Under the pieces are notes generated by a model. It did no database searches, was not told the origin of the DNA, and was given only the letters and a program-made list of their open reading frames with translations. This document shows positions 33,638-42,115 of a stretch of DNA of 64,000 nucleotides, piece by piece (position 1 is the stretch's first letter; every line of letters starts with the position of its first letter). This DNA comes from Mesorhizobium sp. PAMC28654. Lineage in GTDB: Bacteria > Pseudomonadota > Alphaproteobacteria > Rhizobiales > Rhizobiaceae. A program made the position numbers and the translations under genes. Where the stretch lies: NCBI RefSeq assembly GCF_020616515.1, contig NZ_CP085135.1:2418001-2482000 (forward strand), given 5' to 3'.

Positions 33638-34996
33638 TCAGGCCGCCAGCACAGCGCGCTCGACTATGTCGAGTGCACGGTCAAGATCCGTTTTCGAAAT
33701 GACCAGCGGTGGCGACAGCGTCAGCACGTTGCCCTGGCTGACCTTGAAGCTCAGCCCCTGCTCCAAGCACGCGTAGAAGACACGTTCGGCGAGGTCGCGT
33801 GCCGGCTGGCGCGTGGCGCGATCCTCGACGAGTTCGACGCCGACCATCAGCCCCCTGCCCCTGACGTCGCCGACATGAGGCGAACGCGCCATCAGATCCT
33901 GCATGCGGCCCAGCATATGCCGACCGAGTTCGGCGGCGCGCTCGACCAGCCCTTCTTCCAGGATGATGTCGATCGTCGTCAGTGCCGCGCGTGTCGTCAC
34001 CGGGTTCTTTTCGTGGGTGTAGTGGCCGATGGCGAAGCCGCCGGTGACGTCGAGATCGCGGCGCGCGATGACGGCGGCGATCGGCAAGATGCCGCCGCCC
34101 AGCGACTTGCCGAGCACGACGATATCGGGCGTCACGCCATCATGCTCATGGGCGAAGAACTTGCCGGTCTTGCCGAGGCCGGTCGGGATCTCGTCGAAGA
34201 TCAACAGCGTGCCGTGCCGGTCGCAGGCCTCGCGCACCCGCTTCCAGAAACCGGGCGGCGGCGGGTTGGGCGTCGCCCGCATGGGCTCGGCCACGACCGC
34301 CGCCACATCCTGTTCTCGGCCGAGCACATAGGCGATCATGTTGGCGCAGGCGATGCCCGATGCTTCAAGGGAGTCGTGGCCATAGGGGCAGCGATAGCCG
34401 TCCCACGGCGCGACATGTTCGGTGCCGGTCATCATCGGGCCGGCGATATGCGAGCGGAAGGTCGCTTCGCCGCCGACGCTGGCGGCGCCGAAGCCGGCGC
34501 CGTGAAAGGCATCCCAGAACGATACCGTCTTGAAACGGCCGGTCGCGGCACGCGCGATCTTCAGGGCAACTTCGATCGCGTCCGAACCACCGGTGGTGAA
34601 CAGCACCTTGCCGAGATCGCCGGGCGCAAGTGCTGCCAGTTTCTCGGCCAGTTCGACGGCGGGCTCGCAGGTGAAGCGGCGCGGTGCAAAGCAGAGCTCG
34701 TCGAGCTGCGCCTTGATCGCGGCCACCAGCCTTGGATGGCCGTATCCGAGGTGATGTACGCTGTTGCCATGGAAATCCATGAAGCGGCGTCCGGCGGTGT
34801 CCTCGATCCAGATGCCCTCGGCCTTGGCGATCGTCGAAAGACAGGGGCTGGACAGGCTCTGGTGCATGAACGCGGCCGCATCTCGATCAAGCAGGCCGCG
34901 AATGCGAGGATCGTCCTGGCCGGCATCCCAGCGGCCGCGTGCCGCCGTGGTGTTGGAATCGCCCTCGGTATGCACAAGCTCTTTTATTGCAGCCAT
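33638..34996 (-). CDS. Class III PLP enzyme, probable (R)-1-hydroxy-2-aminoethylphosphonate ammonia-lyase (PbfA-like)
   Basis: This 452-residue class III aminotransferase-fold protein shows 'VLFTTGGSDAIEVALKIARAAT', 'FWDAFHGAGFGAASVGG', 'LLIFDEIPTGLGKTG' and the Schiff-base lysine in 'IVVLGKSLGGGILPIAAV'. Enzymes of this fold found next to phnW/phnY/phnA have been shown elsewhere to be ammonia-lyases (PbfA) that turn (R)-1-hydroxy-AEP into phosphonoacetaldehyde, which PhnY then oxidises. The placement 72 bp downstream of phnY fits. A plain transaminase cannot be excluded from sequence alone. Confidence 0.75.
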   Translation of the reverse strand: MAAIKELVHTEGDSNTTAARGRWDAGQDDPRIRGLLDRDAAAFMHQSLSSPCLSTIAKAEGIWIEDTAGRRFMDFHGNSVHHLGYGHPRLVAAIKAQLDELCFAPRRFTCEPAVELAEKLAALAPGDLGKVLFTTGGSDAIEVALKIARAATGRFKTVSFWDAFHGAGFGAASVGGEATFRSHIAGPMMTGTEHVAPWDGYRCPYGHDSLEASGIACANMIAYVLGREQDVAAVVAEPMRATPNPPPPGFWKRVREACDRHGTLLIFDEIPTGLGKTGKFFAHEHDGVTPDIVVLGKSLGGGILPIAAVIARRDLDVTGGFAIGHYTHEKNPVTTRAALTTIDIILEEGLVERAAELGRHMLGRMQDLMARSPHVGDVRGRGLMVGVELVEDRATRQPARDLAERVFYACLEQGLSFKVSQGNVLTLSPPLVISKTDLDRALDIVERAVLAA

Positions 34997-35068
34997 TACC
35001 GTCTCCGAAACGCGAATGAGGGAGCGTGGAACGCCCCCTCGGTTGTTCTGCCAGTTGATGTGGTCCGG

Positions 35069-36523
35069 TCAGGACCAGGGCAGCGAAAATGTCTTCACAT
35101 TGGTATAGCTCTTCATCGCTTCGATGACGCCTTCCTTGTAGCCATTGCCCGAGTCCTTGATGCCACCGAAGGGCGACATCTCGATGCGGTAGCCCGGCAC
35201 TTCCCAGATGTTGACCGTGCCGACCTGAAGGCCAGAAATGTATCTCTGCATGCGGCGGAAATCATTGGTGCAGACGCCCGACGACAGGCCGAAGGCAGTC
35301 GAATTGGACAGAGCGATCAGCGCCTCGTCATCGTCAGGCGCACGCACGATCGGGATGATCGGCCCGAAGGTTTCCTCCATCACCAGTTCGGATGTGTGCG
35401 GCACGCGATCGACGACGATCGGTGGCAGCAGCGCACCCTGGCGGCCCGGATTGTAGAGGATCTCCGCGCCTTGTTCGGCGGCCATATGGACACGGGCTTC
35501 GAACAGCGCCGCAGCCTTCTCATGCACGACGGTGCCAAGGTCGGTCGAGCGGTCCATCGGATCGCCGAAGCGGATTTTCTTGGCCCGCTCCAGCACCATC
35601 GGCACGAAACGGTCGGCGACGCTTTCCTGGACGAGGATCCGCTTGACCGCCGTGCAGCGCTGGCCGGAATTCTTCGTGGCACCCGCGACGGCGAGATCGG
35701 CGGCCTTCGCCAGATCATCGTCGGAGAGATCGTTGAGAACGATCAGTGGGTCGTTGCCGCCGAGTTCCAGCACCTGGCGCCTGTAGCCGGCGGTGCGGGC
35801 GATCATCTTGCCGACCGGCACGCCACCGGTAAAGGTAATGAGATCGATGTTCTCGTTGGTGATCATCTCGTTGCCGACATCGGCCGGCCAGCCGGTCACC
35901 ACCGACAGCATTTCCGGCGGCAGGCCGGCTTCGTAGAGGATGTCGGCCAGCAGCAGCGCCGTCATCGGCGTCAGCTCCGTTGGCTTGACCACCACGCAAT
36001 TGTTGGTGGCGATTGCCGGCGCCACCTTGTGCGAAACCATGTTGAGCGGATGGTTGAATGGGGTGATCGCCGAGATCGCCTTCAGCGGCTCGCGGGTGGT
36101 GAAGATCTTGCGCGCCTTGCCGTGCGGGGTGAGATCGCACGAGAAGATCTGGCCGTCATCCTGGATGCACATCTGCGCTGACAGCGTGAACACGTCATAG
36201 GCGCGGCCGACTTCATAGAGCGAGTCCGTCTTGGAGATGCCGAGTTCAAGCGTGATGAGATCGGATATTTCTTCCCGGCGCGACGCCAGCGCTTCCGTGC
36301 GAAACAGGATCTGCTGGCGCTCGTAGCGGGTGAGCTTGGATTTGTAGCCGGCAGCGATTTCGAAGGCTTGCCGGGCATGCTCGGCGCGGCCGGCCGGAAC
36401 CGTGCCGATAACTGCATTCGTGTAAGGGTAATGGACCGGGACGACATCATCGGCGTCGACCTTGCGACCAGCTATGCGCATCGGCTCGTGGCGGACTTTG
36501 ATCGAGGTATCGAGCTTGGTCAT
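35069..36523 (-). CDS. phnY: Phosphonoacetaldehyde dehydrogenase PhnY
   Basis: This 484-residue NAD-dependent aldehyde dehydrogenase has '[24 protein letters not shown]', '[10 protein letters not shown]', the catalytic glutamate in [12 protein letters not shown] and the catalytic cysteine in [11 protein letters not shown]. It oxidises phosphonoacetaldehyde (from PhnW or a PbfA-like enzyme) to phosphonoacetate. The ATG at 36523 has GGGAAC upstream and removes ten extra N-terminal residues. The order phnW-phnA-phnY on one strand supports the assignment. Confidence 0.9.
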   Translation of the reverse strand: MTKLDTSIKVRHEPMRIAGRKVDADDVVPVHYPYTNAVIGTVPAGRAEHARQAFEIAAGYKSKLTRYERQQILFRTEALASRREEISDLITLELGISKTDSLYEVGRAYDVFTLSAQMCIQDDGQIFSCDLTPHGKARKIFTTREPLKAISAITPFNHPLNMVSHKVAPAIATNNCVVVKPTELTPMTALLLADILYEAGLPPEMLSVVTGWPADVGNEMITNENIDLITFTGGVPVGKMIARTAGYRRQVLELGGNDPLIVLNDLSDDDLAKAADLAVAGATKNSGQRCTAVKRILVQESVADRFVPMVLERAKKIRFGDPMDRSTDLGTVVHEKAAALFEARVHMAAEQGAEILYNPGRQGALLPPIVVDRVPHTSELVMEETFGPIIPIVRAPDDDEALIALSNSTAFGLSSGVCTNDFRRMQRYISGLQVGTVNIWEVPGYRIEMSPFGGIKDSGNGYKEGVIEAMKSYTNVKTFSLPWS

Positions 36524-36595
36524 TTCAGTGTTCCCAGTGCTCAGAAAGCACATTGATCTTTTGTCGGCGAGGCCATCGCATCTCAGCTATGGCTT

Positions 36596-36731
36596 CCCCA
36601 CTCCGTCGCCGCTTCGCGGCGCCACCTCTCCCCCTCCGGAGGGAGAGGAATAGAGCCAAGGCTGGCGAGTTCAGCGCGCTTCCTCTCCCCCGTCGATCGG
36701 GGGAGAGGAAGCCCGAAGGGCCGGAGTGGGG
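36596..36731. repeat. 136-bp palindromic intergenic repeat with internal hairpins
   Basis: Outer arms CCCCACTCCG (36596-36605) and CGGAGTGGGG (36722-36731) enclose two further palindromes. One is CCTCTCCC...GGGAGAGG (36625-36648). The other is a perfect 13-bp stem, TTCCTCTCCCCCG with its complement, around TCGAT (36680-36710). It fills most of the phnA-phnY gap. It differs in sequence from the 'ctccccgt' family elsewhere in the window but has the same mosaic style. Confidence 0.75.
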
Positions 36732-36779
36732 GTCGACCAACCGCCGTCAAGAGGCGACTCAGTTGGCGATCCAAATCAC

Positions 36780-38039
36780 TCAGCCCGCCAGCGCCGCCGC
36801 CATCGTGGCGTAGTAGAAGGCGTCGAAGTTGCGCAGGGTCGGTTCGTTTGGCAGGTCCGGCAGCACGCGATTGACTATGAACGGCACCTCCTGCTCGGTC
36901 AGTCCACCATGCGAGCGCAGCGGCTCGTTAAGTGCGGCGAGATCGTGGCGGTGTTCGCTGGTGCCGATCGTCATGTTCTCGGTCGAGATCAGCACGATGT
37001 CGCCGATGCGGTCGGCCGGCAGTTCGAAGCGCTCGCAGGCCGTCGGGCTGTCGACGACCAGCATGATGCCGTCAATCCCGGCCAGCCGCGCCATGATGCC
37101 GGCCTGATCCGCGCCCGCCGGCAGATAGGCGGTGGCGAAGGAGCCGAGCGCGCCGTGGTGCACGACATAGGGGTCGGTGATCGGCAGGATGACGCGGGCG
37201 GCATCCTTGCCCAGCCATTCGTCCAAGAGGTCCTGAACGTAGACCACGGCGGGCGAACCGTCCGCCTTGTGCTTGGGCTTCATGCCATGGTCGGCGGTGA
37301 CGACGATCGCCGCGCCCAGCGCATCGAGCTCGGTCAGGTACTTGTCGAACATTTCGTAGAAGGCGTTGGCCTGCGGCACACCGGGCGCATATTTGTGCTG
37401 CACATAATCGGTGGTCGTCAAGTACATGATGTCAGGGTGGAACTCCTTCAGCAGTTGGACGCCGGCGGCGAAGACGAATTCCGACAATTCGGCCGAATAG
37501 ACCTCCGGCACCGGCAGGCCGAAATGCTTCGAGGCGTTGTCGATGCCGTGCTCGGCCTTGGTTGTGGTGTCCGACTTCTCCGCCGAGAAGCACAGCGCGC
37601 GGCCTTCGTCGAAGGCAAGGCCCTTGCCGAGCAGCGCGCGCAGCTTGTCCTTGGCGGTTACCACCGCGACCTTGGCGCCGGCATCGTAGAAAGCCTGGAA
37701 GATGGTCGGCGCGCGCAGGAAGCGCGGATCGTTCATCATCACTTCCTTGCCGGTTTCGCGCTCGTAGAGATAGTTGCCGCAGATGCCGTGCACTGACGGC
37801 GGGCGGCCGGTGGCAATCGACAGGTTGTTGGGGTTGGTGAAGCTCGGGATAACCGAGTGCGCAAAGCGCACAGTGCCCTTCTCCTTGATCCTGACCAGGG
37901 CCGGCATCAGCCCGGCCTTGATCGCCTCGTCGAGATAGGCCGGCTCGCAGCCATCAAGGCAGATGGCGATGGCCGGCACACGTGGCCAGGCGTAGGTGCG
38001 GCCGTTGACGGCGACATTGATGGGAGACATCTGGTTCAT
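36780..38039 (-). CDS. phnA: Phosphonoacetate hydrolase PhnA
   Basis: This 419-residue protein is a member of the alkaline-phosphatase superfamily. It has an N-terminal metal Asp in AICLDGCEPAYLD, the nucleophilic Thr in 'SVIPSFTNPNNLSIATGRPP', 'YLTTTDYVQHKYAPG' (Asp and His), 'VVTADHGMKPKH' (Asp-His) and a late His in LRSHGGLTEQEVPF. These are the residues expected for two zinc ions. It cleaves the C-P bond of phosphonoacetate to acetate and phosphate. It lies 24 bp downstream of phnW. Confidence 0.93.
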   Translation of the reverse strand: MNQMSPINVAVNGRTYAWPRVPAIAICLDGCEPAYLDEAIKAGLMPALVRIKEKGTVRFAHSVIPSFTNPNNLSIATGRPPSVHGICGNYLYERETGKEVMMNDPRFLRAPTIFQAFYDAGAKVAVVTAKDKLRALLGKGLAFDEGRALCFSAEKSDTTTKAEHGIDNASKHFGLPVPEVYSAELSEFVFAAGVQLLKEFHPDIMYLTTTDYVQHKYAPGVPQANAFYEMFDKYLTELDALGAAIVVTADHGMKPKHKADGSPAVVYVQDLLDEWLGKDAARVILPITDPYVVHHGALGSFATAYLPAGADQAGIMARLAGIDGIMLVVDSPTACERFELPADRIGDIVLISTENMTIGTSEHRHDLAALNEPLRSHGGLTEQEVPFIVNRVLPDLPNEPTLRNFDAFYYATMAAALAG

Positions 38040-38063
38040 CGAAAATCCTCGAAATCTGCCGCT

Positions 38064-39266
38064 TCAGGCGGCGAGTTTGGCACGCTCGGCGATTGCCGCG
38101 GCGGGTGGAGCGGCGGTGTCAACGCCCATTTCCTTCAGTGATTGGGCCGCCGCCTCGACGACACGGCGCATGACATGTTCGTCCATCTGGCCGATGCAGC
38201 CGACGCGGAAACTATCGACGGCGGTCAGTTTGCCCGGATAGATGATGAAGCCCTTGTCCTTCATCAGGTCGTAGAAGCGGTCGAACGCGAAGTTGGCATG
38301 GGCCGGGTTGAAGAAGGTGACGATGATCGGCGAAAGCCAACGGTCCTTGAGCAGCGTCTCGAAGCCGAGTTCGCGCATGCCGGCCACCACCACGTCGCGG
38401 TTGCGGGTATAGCGGGCGCCGCGGCCGGCGACGCCGCCCTCGGCCTCATGCTGGCGCAGCGCTTCGAGGAAGGCGGCGACGACATGGGTCGGTGGCGTAT
38501 AGCGCCACTGGCCGGTCTTGTTCATGTGCGCCCATTGCGCATGGACGTCGAGCGACAGCGAATGGCTGCGGCCCTTGGCGGCCTCGAGTTCACTCTTGCG
38601 GGCGATGATGAAGCCGAAGCCGGGCACGCCCTCGATGCATTTGTTGGCGGACGAGACCATTGCCTCGTAGCGTATCTCGTTGACGTCGAGCGCGACGGCG
38701 CCGAAGGCGCTCATCGAATCGACCAGCAGTTTGCGGCCCTTGGCATGGACGGCTTCGGCGATCTCGGCGACCGGGTTGAGGATGCCGGAGCTGGTCTCGC
38801 AATGGATGGCGATGACATGCGTGATGGCATGGTCCGCCTCAAGGGCCGCCGCCACCTCGTCGCCGCGTGGCGGCAAGTAATCGCCCTTGTCGATCAGCGT
38901 GTAGGCGCGTCCGAGATACTGCATGGTCTGCGCGGCGCGCAGGCCATAGGCGCCGTTGGCCAGGACCAGAACCTTGCCGTCCTTCGGCACGAACGAGCCC
39001 AGCATCGCCTCGACGCAGAAGGAGCCGCTGCCTTGCATCGGCACGCAGTCGAATTCGCCATTCGCGTCACCGGTCAGAGCCAGCAGCCGACGGCGCATGT
39101 CGGCGGTCATGGCGCGGAAATCGCCATCCCACGACCCCCAATCGCGCAGCATGGCCTGCTTGACGGAATAGGCCGTGGTGAGTGGACCCGGGGTCAGCAG
39201 ATAGGGCTCGCCCAGCGCCGGCTTGTCCAGTGGCTTTGCTCCGGCAAATTTCGTCTCGGCGAGCAT
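38064..39266 (-). CDS. phnW: 2-aminoethylphosphonate--pyruvate transaminase PhnW
   Basis: This 400-residue class V aminotransferase has 'YLLTPGPLTTAYSVKQAMLRDWGSWD', 'MQGSGSFCVEAMLGSFV', 'VIAIHCETSSGILNP', 'LLVDSMSAFGAV' and the PLP lysine in VSSANKCIEGVPG. It transfers the amino group of AEP to pyruvate, giving phosphonoacetaldehyde and alanine. The ATG at 39266 follows CGGAGGACACC and gives the family-standard N-terminus. It is the first gene of the phnW-phnA-phnY run. Confidence 0.93.
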   Translation of the reverse strand: MLAETKFAGAKPLDKPALGEPYLLTPGPLTTAYSVKQAMLRDWGSWDGDFRAMTADMRRRLLALTGDANGEFDCVPMQGSGSFCVEAMLGSFVPKDGKVLVLANGAYGLRAAQTMQYLGRAYTLIDKGDYLPPRGDEVAAALEADHAITHVIAIHCETSSGILNPVAEIAEAVHAKGRKLLVDSMSAFGAVALDVNEIRYEAMVSSANKCIEGVPGFGFIIARKSELEAAKGRSHSLSLDVHAQWAHMNKTGQWRYTPPTHVVAAFLEALRQHEAEGGVAGRGARYTRNRDVVVAGMRELGFETLLKDRWLSPIIVTFFNPAHANFAFDRFYDLMKDKGFIIYPGKLTAVDSFRVGCIGQMDEHVMRRVVEAAAQSLKEMGVDTAAPPAAAIAERAKLAA

Positions 39267-39346
39267 GGTGTCCTCCGACAGATCGCTGCTTTTTCGGTAT
39301 GGCCTTATTCTTGGCTTGAATGACATATTTGTAAAATCGTTATTTT

Positions 39347-39361
39347 GTATCGAAGTATCGA
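39347..39361 (+). promoter_or_regulatory. Tandem GTATCGA repeat upstream of phnW
   Basis: GTATCGA occurs at 39347-39353 and 39355-39361, about 80 bp before the phnW start, in an otherwise AT-rich promoter-like region. It is a candidate regulator site, possibly for the LysR protein encoded 1.9 kb upstream. There is no independent support. Confidence 0.25.
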
Positions 39362-39389
39362 TTCAAACGATGGTAGAGGCGCATACCTG

Positions 39390-41096
39390 TCAGGCTGGTG
39401 AGGCAACCACCACGCCCACGCCCGCACCGCCTCGAGCCAGCCGGCTCTCAAGCAGATCACCGCTTTGCGTCAGCAGCGGATAGGCGACCGAGGCCATCAA
39501 CGAGTTGATTTCCTTTAGCGCCCTGACCGCCTCCAGATGGATGTCGCTGGTATCGATACTCTGCGGCATTCCTGATTGCAGACGCTTGAGGTGACGGTCA
39601 TGACTCATGCGTTCCAGTTTGCGCATCCGCTCCTTCTCGACGACGAGTTGCCGCGCCGAATCGAGATCACTCGATACCAGCACGTTGAGCGCAAGCTGCA
39701 TGTTGGCCATGACACCGTTGTGAAGCCCGGCGAGTTCGGTCCAGCCGTCGCGTGAAAAGCGCAGATTCTTGTCGCGCAATTCCCCGGTGAGGACTAGCAG
39801 GTTCTTGGCGACGATATCGCCGGCGCGTTCGAGATTGATGGCGAAATCGGTGAGCTCGATGCCGCGCTGGGCCTCGGCCGCGGACATGCTGCCGCGATTG
39901 ACCTCGGCAATGTAGAGTTTGATCTCGGTGTGGGCGCGGTTGACCTCGTCATCGAGCTTCTGCGCCTGGCGGATCTGATCGGTGGTGCCGGCGTCGATGA
40001 AATCCATCACCGGACGCAGCATGATTTCGACGACTTCGCCCATGCGCAGCAACTCACGGGTTGCGCTGGCCAGTGCCAGACCGGGCGTGCGCATGACGGT
40101 GCGGTCGAGGGCGCTGGTGCGGCGCGACATGAGGTCCGTACCCTCCCCCGCCTTTGCCGCCGGCCTGTCGGCGATGAGCCAGGTGACCAGCTTTTCCATC
40201 AAGCCGGTGAAGGGCAGGCAGCAGACGACCAACGCCAGATTGAAGGCGAGGTGCAAATTGACCAGTTGCCGGCCTTCGGTTGCGCCGAACACATCCGTGG
40301 GAAACGCCACGGCCTGAAGTGCAAACAAGGCAGCGAGTGCTGCCATGCCACGAAAGATCAGATTGCCGAGCGGGACACGACGCGCCTCGACGGCCTCGCC
40401 GCGCGTCAGCCATACCGCGATCAGCGCGCCGCCGCAATTGGCGCCAAGAAGGAAGAACAAACCGACTTCGACGGGCAAGACGCCCTGTGCGGCAAGCGTG
40501 ACGAACAACAGGATCGCCGCGACGCTGGAGTGGATCAGCCATGTGAACAGGGCAGCGGCCGCGAAGGCGGTGAAGTAGTCGGTGCGCAAATAGGAAATCA
40601 CAAGCGGCAGCAATGTGCTCTGTCGCATCGGCGCGGTCGCCTCGCCGATCATGTGCAACGACAACAGAACGAATGCGATGCCCATCAGGATACGTCCGCC
40701 CTGTTTGATGCCGCGCGCTTCGAACTTCAGGAACATCGCGCCGCCGACAAGAATCGGCGCTGGTACCAGCCAACTGAGGTCGAATGACAGCACCTGCACG
40801 ACCAGGGCGGAGCCGAGATCGGCGCCAAGCAGGATCGCCAGCCCAGCGGACACCGAAACCATGCCACTGGCGGCAAAGCCGGCCGCCAGGATGGCGACGG
40901 CGGTGGAACTCTGCAGCAGCACGGCTAGCACCGTGCCGACGCCTGCCGACCTGACCCGAGCGCCCCGGGCTTGTCTGAGCGCGTCACGTAATGCGGGGCC
41001 ACAGGCTCGCTCCACACCGGTGCGCACCATGCGCACGGCCCAGAGCAGCAACATGACGGCACCCGCCAGATGCAGCAGGATGATGGAAAATTGCAT
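39390..41096 (-). CDS. Na+/phosphate cotransporter family protein with C-terminal PhoU-like domain
   Basis: This protein of about 568 residues has paired Na/Pi-cotransporter repeats in the first about 330 residues: 'GTVLAVLLQSSTAVAILAAGFAASG' and 'WLIHSSVAAILLFVTLAAQG', where the QSSTA/HSSVA motifs are the family signature. A helical PhoU-like domain follows ('RTPGLALASATRELLRMGEVVEIML', 'ELTDFAINLERAGDIVAKNLL'). The ATG at 41096 follows GGAGGCACGGCC. It lies just upstream of phnW. Phosphate set free by PhnA may be what it moves, or it may export excess phosphate; the direction is not readable. Confidence 0.88.
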   Translation of the reverse strand: MQFSIILLHLAGAVMLLLWAVRMVRTGVERACGPALRDALRQARGARVRSAGVGTVLAVLLQSSTAVAILAAGFAASGMVSVSAGLAILLGADLGSALVVQVLSFDLSWLVPAPILVGGAMFLKFEARGIKQGGRILMGIAFVLLSLHMIGEATAPMRQSTLLPLVISYLRTDYFTAFAAAALFTWLIHSSVAAILLFVTLAAQGVLPVEVGLFFLLGANCGGALIAVWLTRGEAVEARRVPLGNLIFRGMAALAALFALQAVAFPTDVFGATEGRQLVNLHLAFNLALVVCCLPFTGLMEKLVTWLIADRPAAKAGEGTDLMSRRTSALDRTVMRTPGLALASATRELLRMGEVVEIMLRPVMDFIDAGTTDQIRQAQKLDDEVNRAHTEIKLYIAEVNRGSMSAAEAQRGIELTDFAINLERAGDIVAKNLLVLTGELRDKNLRFSRDGWTELAGLHNGVMANMQLALNVLVSSDLDSARQLVVEKERMRKLERMSHDRHLKRLQSGMPQSIDTSDIHLEAVRALKEINSLMASVAYPLLTQSGDLLESRLARGGAGVGVVVASPA

Positions 41097-41193
41097 GGCC
41101 GTGCCTCCAACGGCCGGCAGGGGATGTCGACCAACGTTCAGGCTGATGGTCACCCAAACATAAGTCAAATCGTTCATTTCTATCTTTTAGTTA

Positions 41194-41212
41194 GCTAATC
41201 TTATGCTAATCT
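41194..41212 (+). promoter_or_regulatory. Direct repeat GCTAATCT in the LysR upstream region
   Basis: GCTAATCT occurs at 41194-41201 and 41205-41212, 11 bp apart, within the divergent gap between the Na/Pi gene and the LysR gene. A nearby TTAGTTAGCTAA stretch adds dyad symmetry. It is a candidate autoregulatory LysR site. Confidence 0.25.
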
Positions 41213-41245
41213 GCCGGTGATTTCGGGATCTCGAAGGCACAGAAG

Positions 41246-42115
41246 ATGCGCTACGTTCAGTTGCGGGCCTTTCATCAAGTGGCAATTTCCGGCGGTTTTT
41301 CGCGGGCCGCCGAAGCCCTTTTCCTGACCCAGCCGGCCATATCGGACCAGGTGCGCAAGCTCGAGGAAGAGTATGACGTCCTACTGTTCAACCGAAACAA
41401 GAAGCAGGTCACGCTGACTCATTCGGGCCAGAAGCTGCTCGAGATAACCCATCGCATGTTCGATACCGAACAGCAGGCGCTCGAGCTTCTGACGGAGTCG
41501 CGCGCGCTGCGCTCCGGCACGCTGCGTATCGTCGCCGACGCGGCGCATCATCTGCTTCACATCCTCGGCAGCTTCCGGGCCCGCTATCCCGGCGTCCAGG
41601 TTTCGGTACGCGCTGGCAACACCGAGACGGTGATCAGCAGCCTCTACAGCTATGACGCCGACATCGGCGTTCTGGGCGAGGTGCCGACCGGGCGCGATTT
41701 CGAAGTGCTGAAGCTCAACTCCACCCCGATCATCGCTTTCACCTCCGTCGATCACCCGCTGTCAGGGGCGAAATCGCTGACGCTCAAGCAACTCGCGCAG
41801 GAATCGCTGGTGATGCGCGAGCGCGGCTCAAAGACGCGCCAGAAGCTCGAAGACCTCGCCGCGGCTTCGAAGATCGAACTCCGGCCTTCGATCGAAGCCG
41901 AGGGCCGCGAAGCCGTCCGCGAGATCGTCGCGTCAGGCGCCGGCATCGGCTTTGTCTCGGCGGCCGAGTTCGGCCAGGATTCGCGGCTGGTGCCGATCAC
42001 CATCGACGCTCCCGAAACCTTGATGGACGAAGCGCTGATCTGCCTGCGCGAACGTAGCGGCGGCAAACTCGTGCGCGCCTTTCTCGACATGGCAAGATCG
42101 ATGTCAGCGGATTAG
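41246..42115 (+). CDS. LysR family transcriptional regulator of the phosphonate locus
   Basis: This 289-residue LTTR has an N-terminal winged HTH (LRAFHQVAISGGFSRAAEAL, then FLTQPAISDQVRKLEEEYDV) and a C-terminal periplasmic-binding-like effector domain ('LRIVADAAHHLLHILGSFRARYPGVQVSV', 'VASGAGIGFVSAAEF'). It is divergent from the Na/Pi gene and phnW cluster. LysR regulators next to phnWAY are common in rhizobia, so AEP or phosphonoacetaldehyde is the likely inducer. Its TAG stop overlaps the TAA stop of the convergent dehydrogenase gene. Confidence 0.9.
   Translation: MRYVQLRAFHQVAISGGFSRAAEALFLTQPAISDQVRKLEEEYDVLLFNRNKKQVTLTHSGQKLLEITHRMFDTEQQALELLTESRALRSGTLRIVADAAHHLLHILGSFRARYPGVQVSVRAGNTETVISSLYSYDADIGVLGEVPTGRDFEVLKLNSTPIIAFTSVDHPLSGAKSLTLKQLAQESLVMRERGSKTRQKLEDLAAASKIELRPSIEAEGREAVREIVASGAGIGFVSAAEFGQDSRLVPITIDAPETLMDEALICLRERSGGKLVRAFLDMARSMSAD

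Noticed and set aside
33875..36181. 768-codon plus-strand frame across the PbfA-like and phnY genes
   Set aside because: It runs antisense to two well-supported enzymes, is rich in Arg/His/Gly/Asp with no domain, and spans a real intergenic gap.
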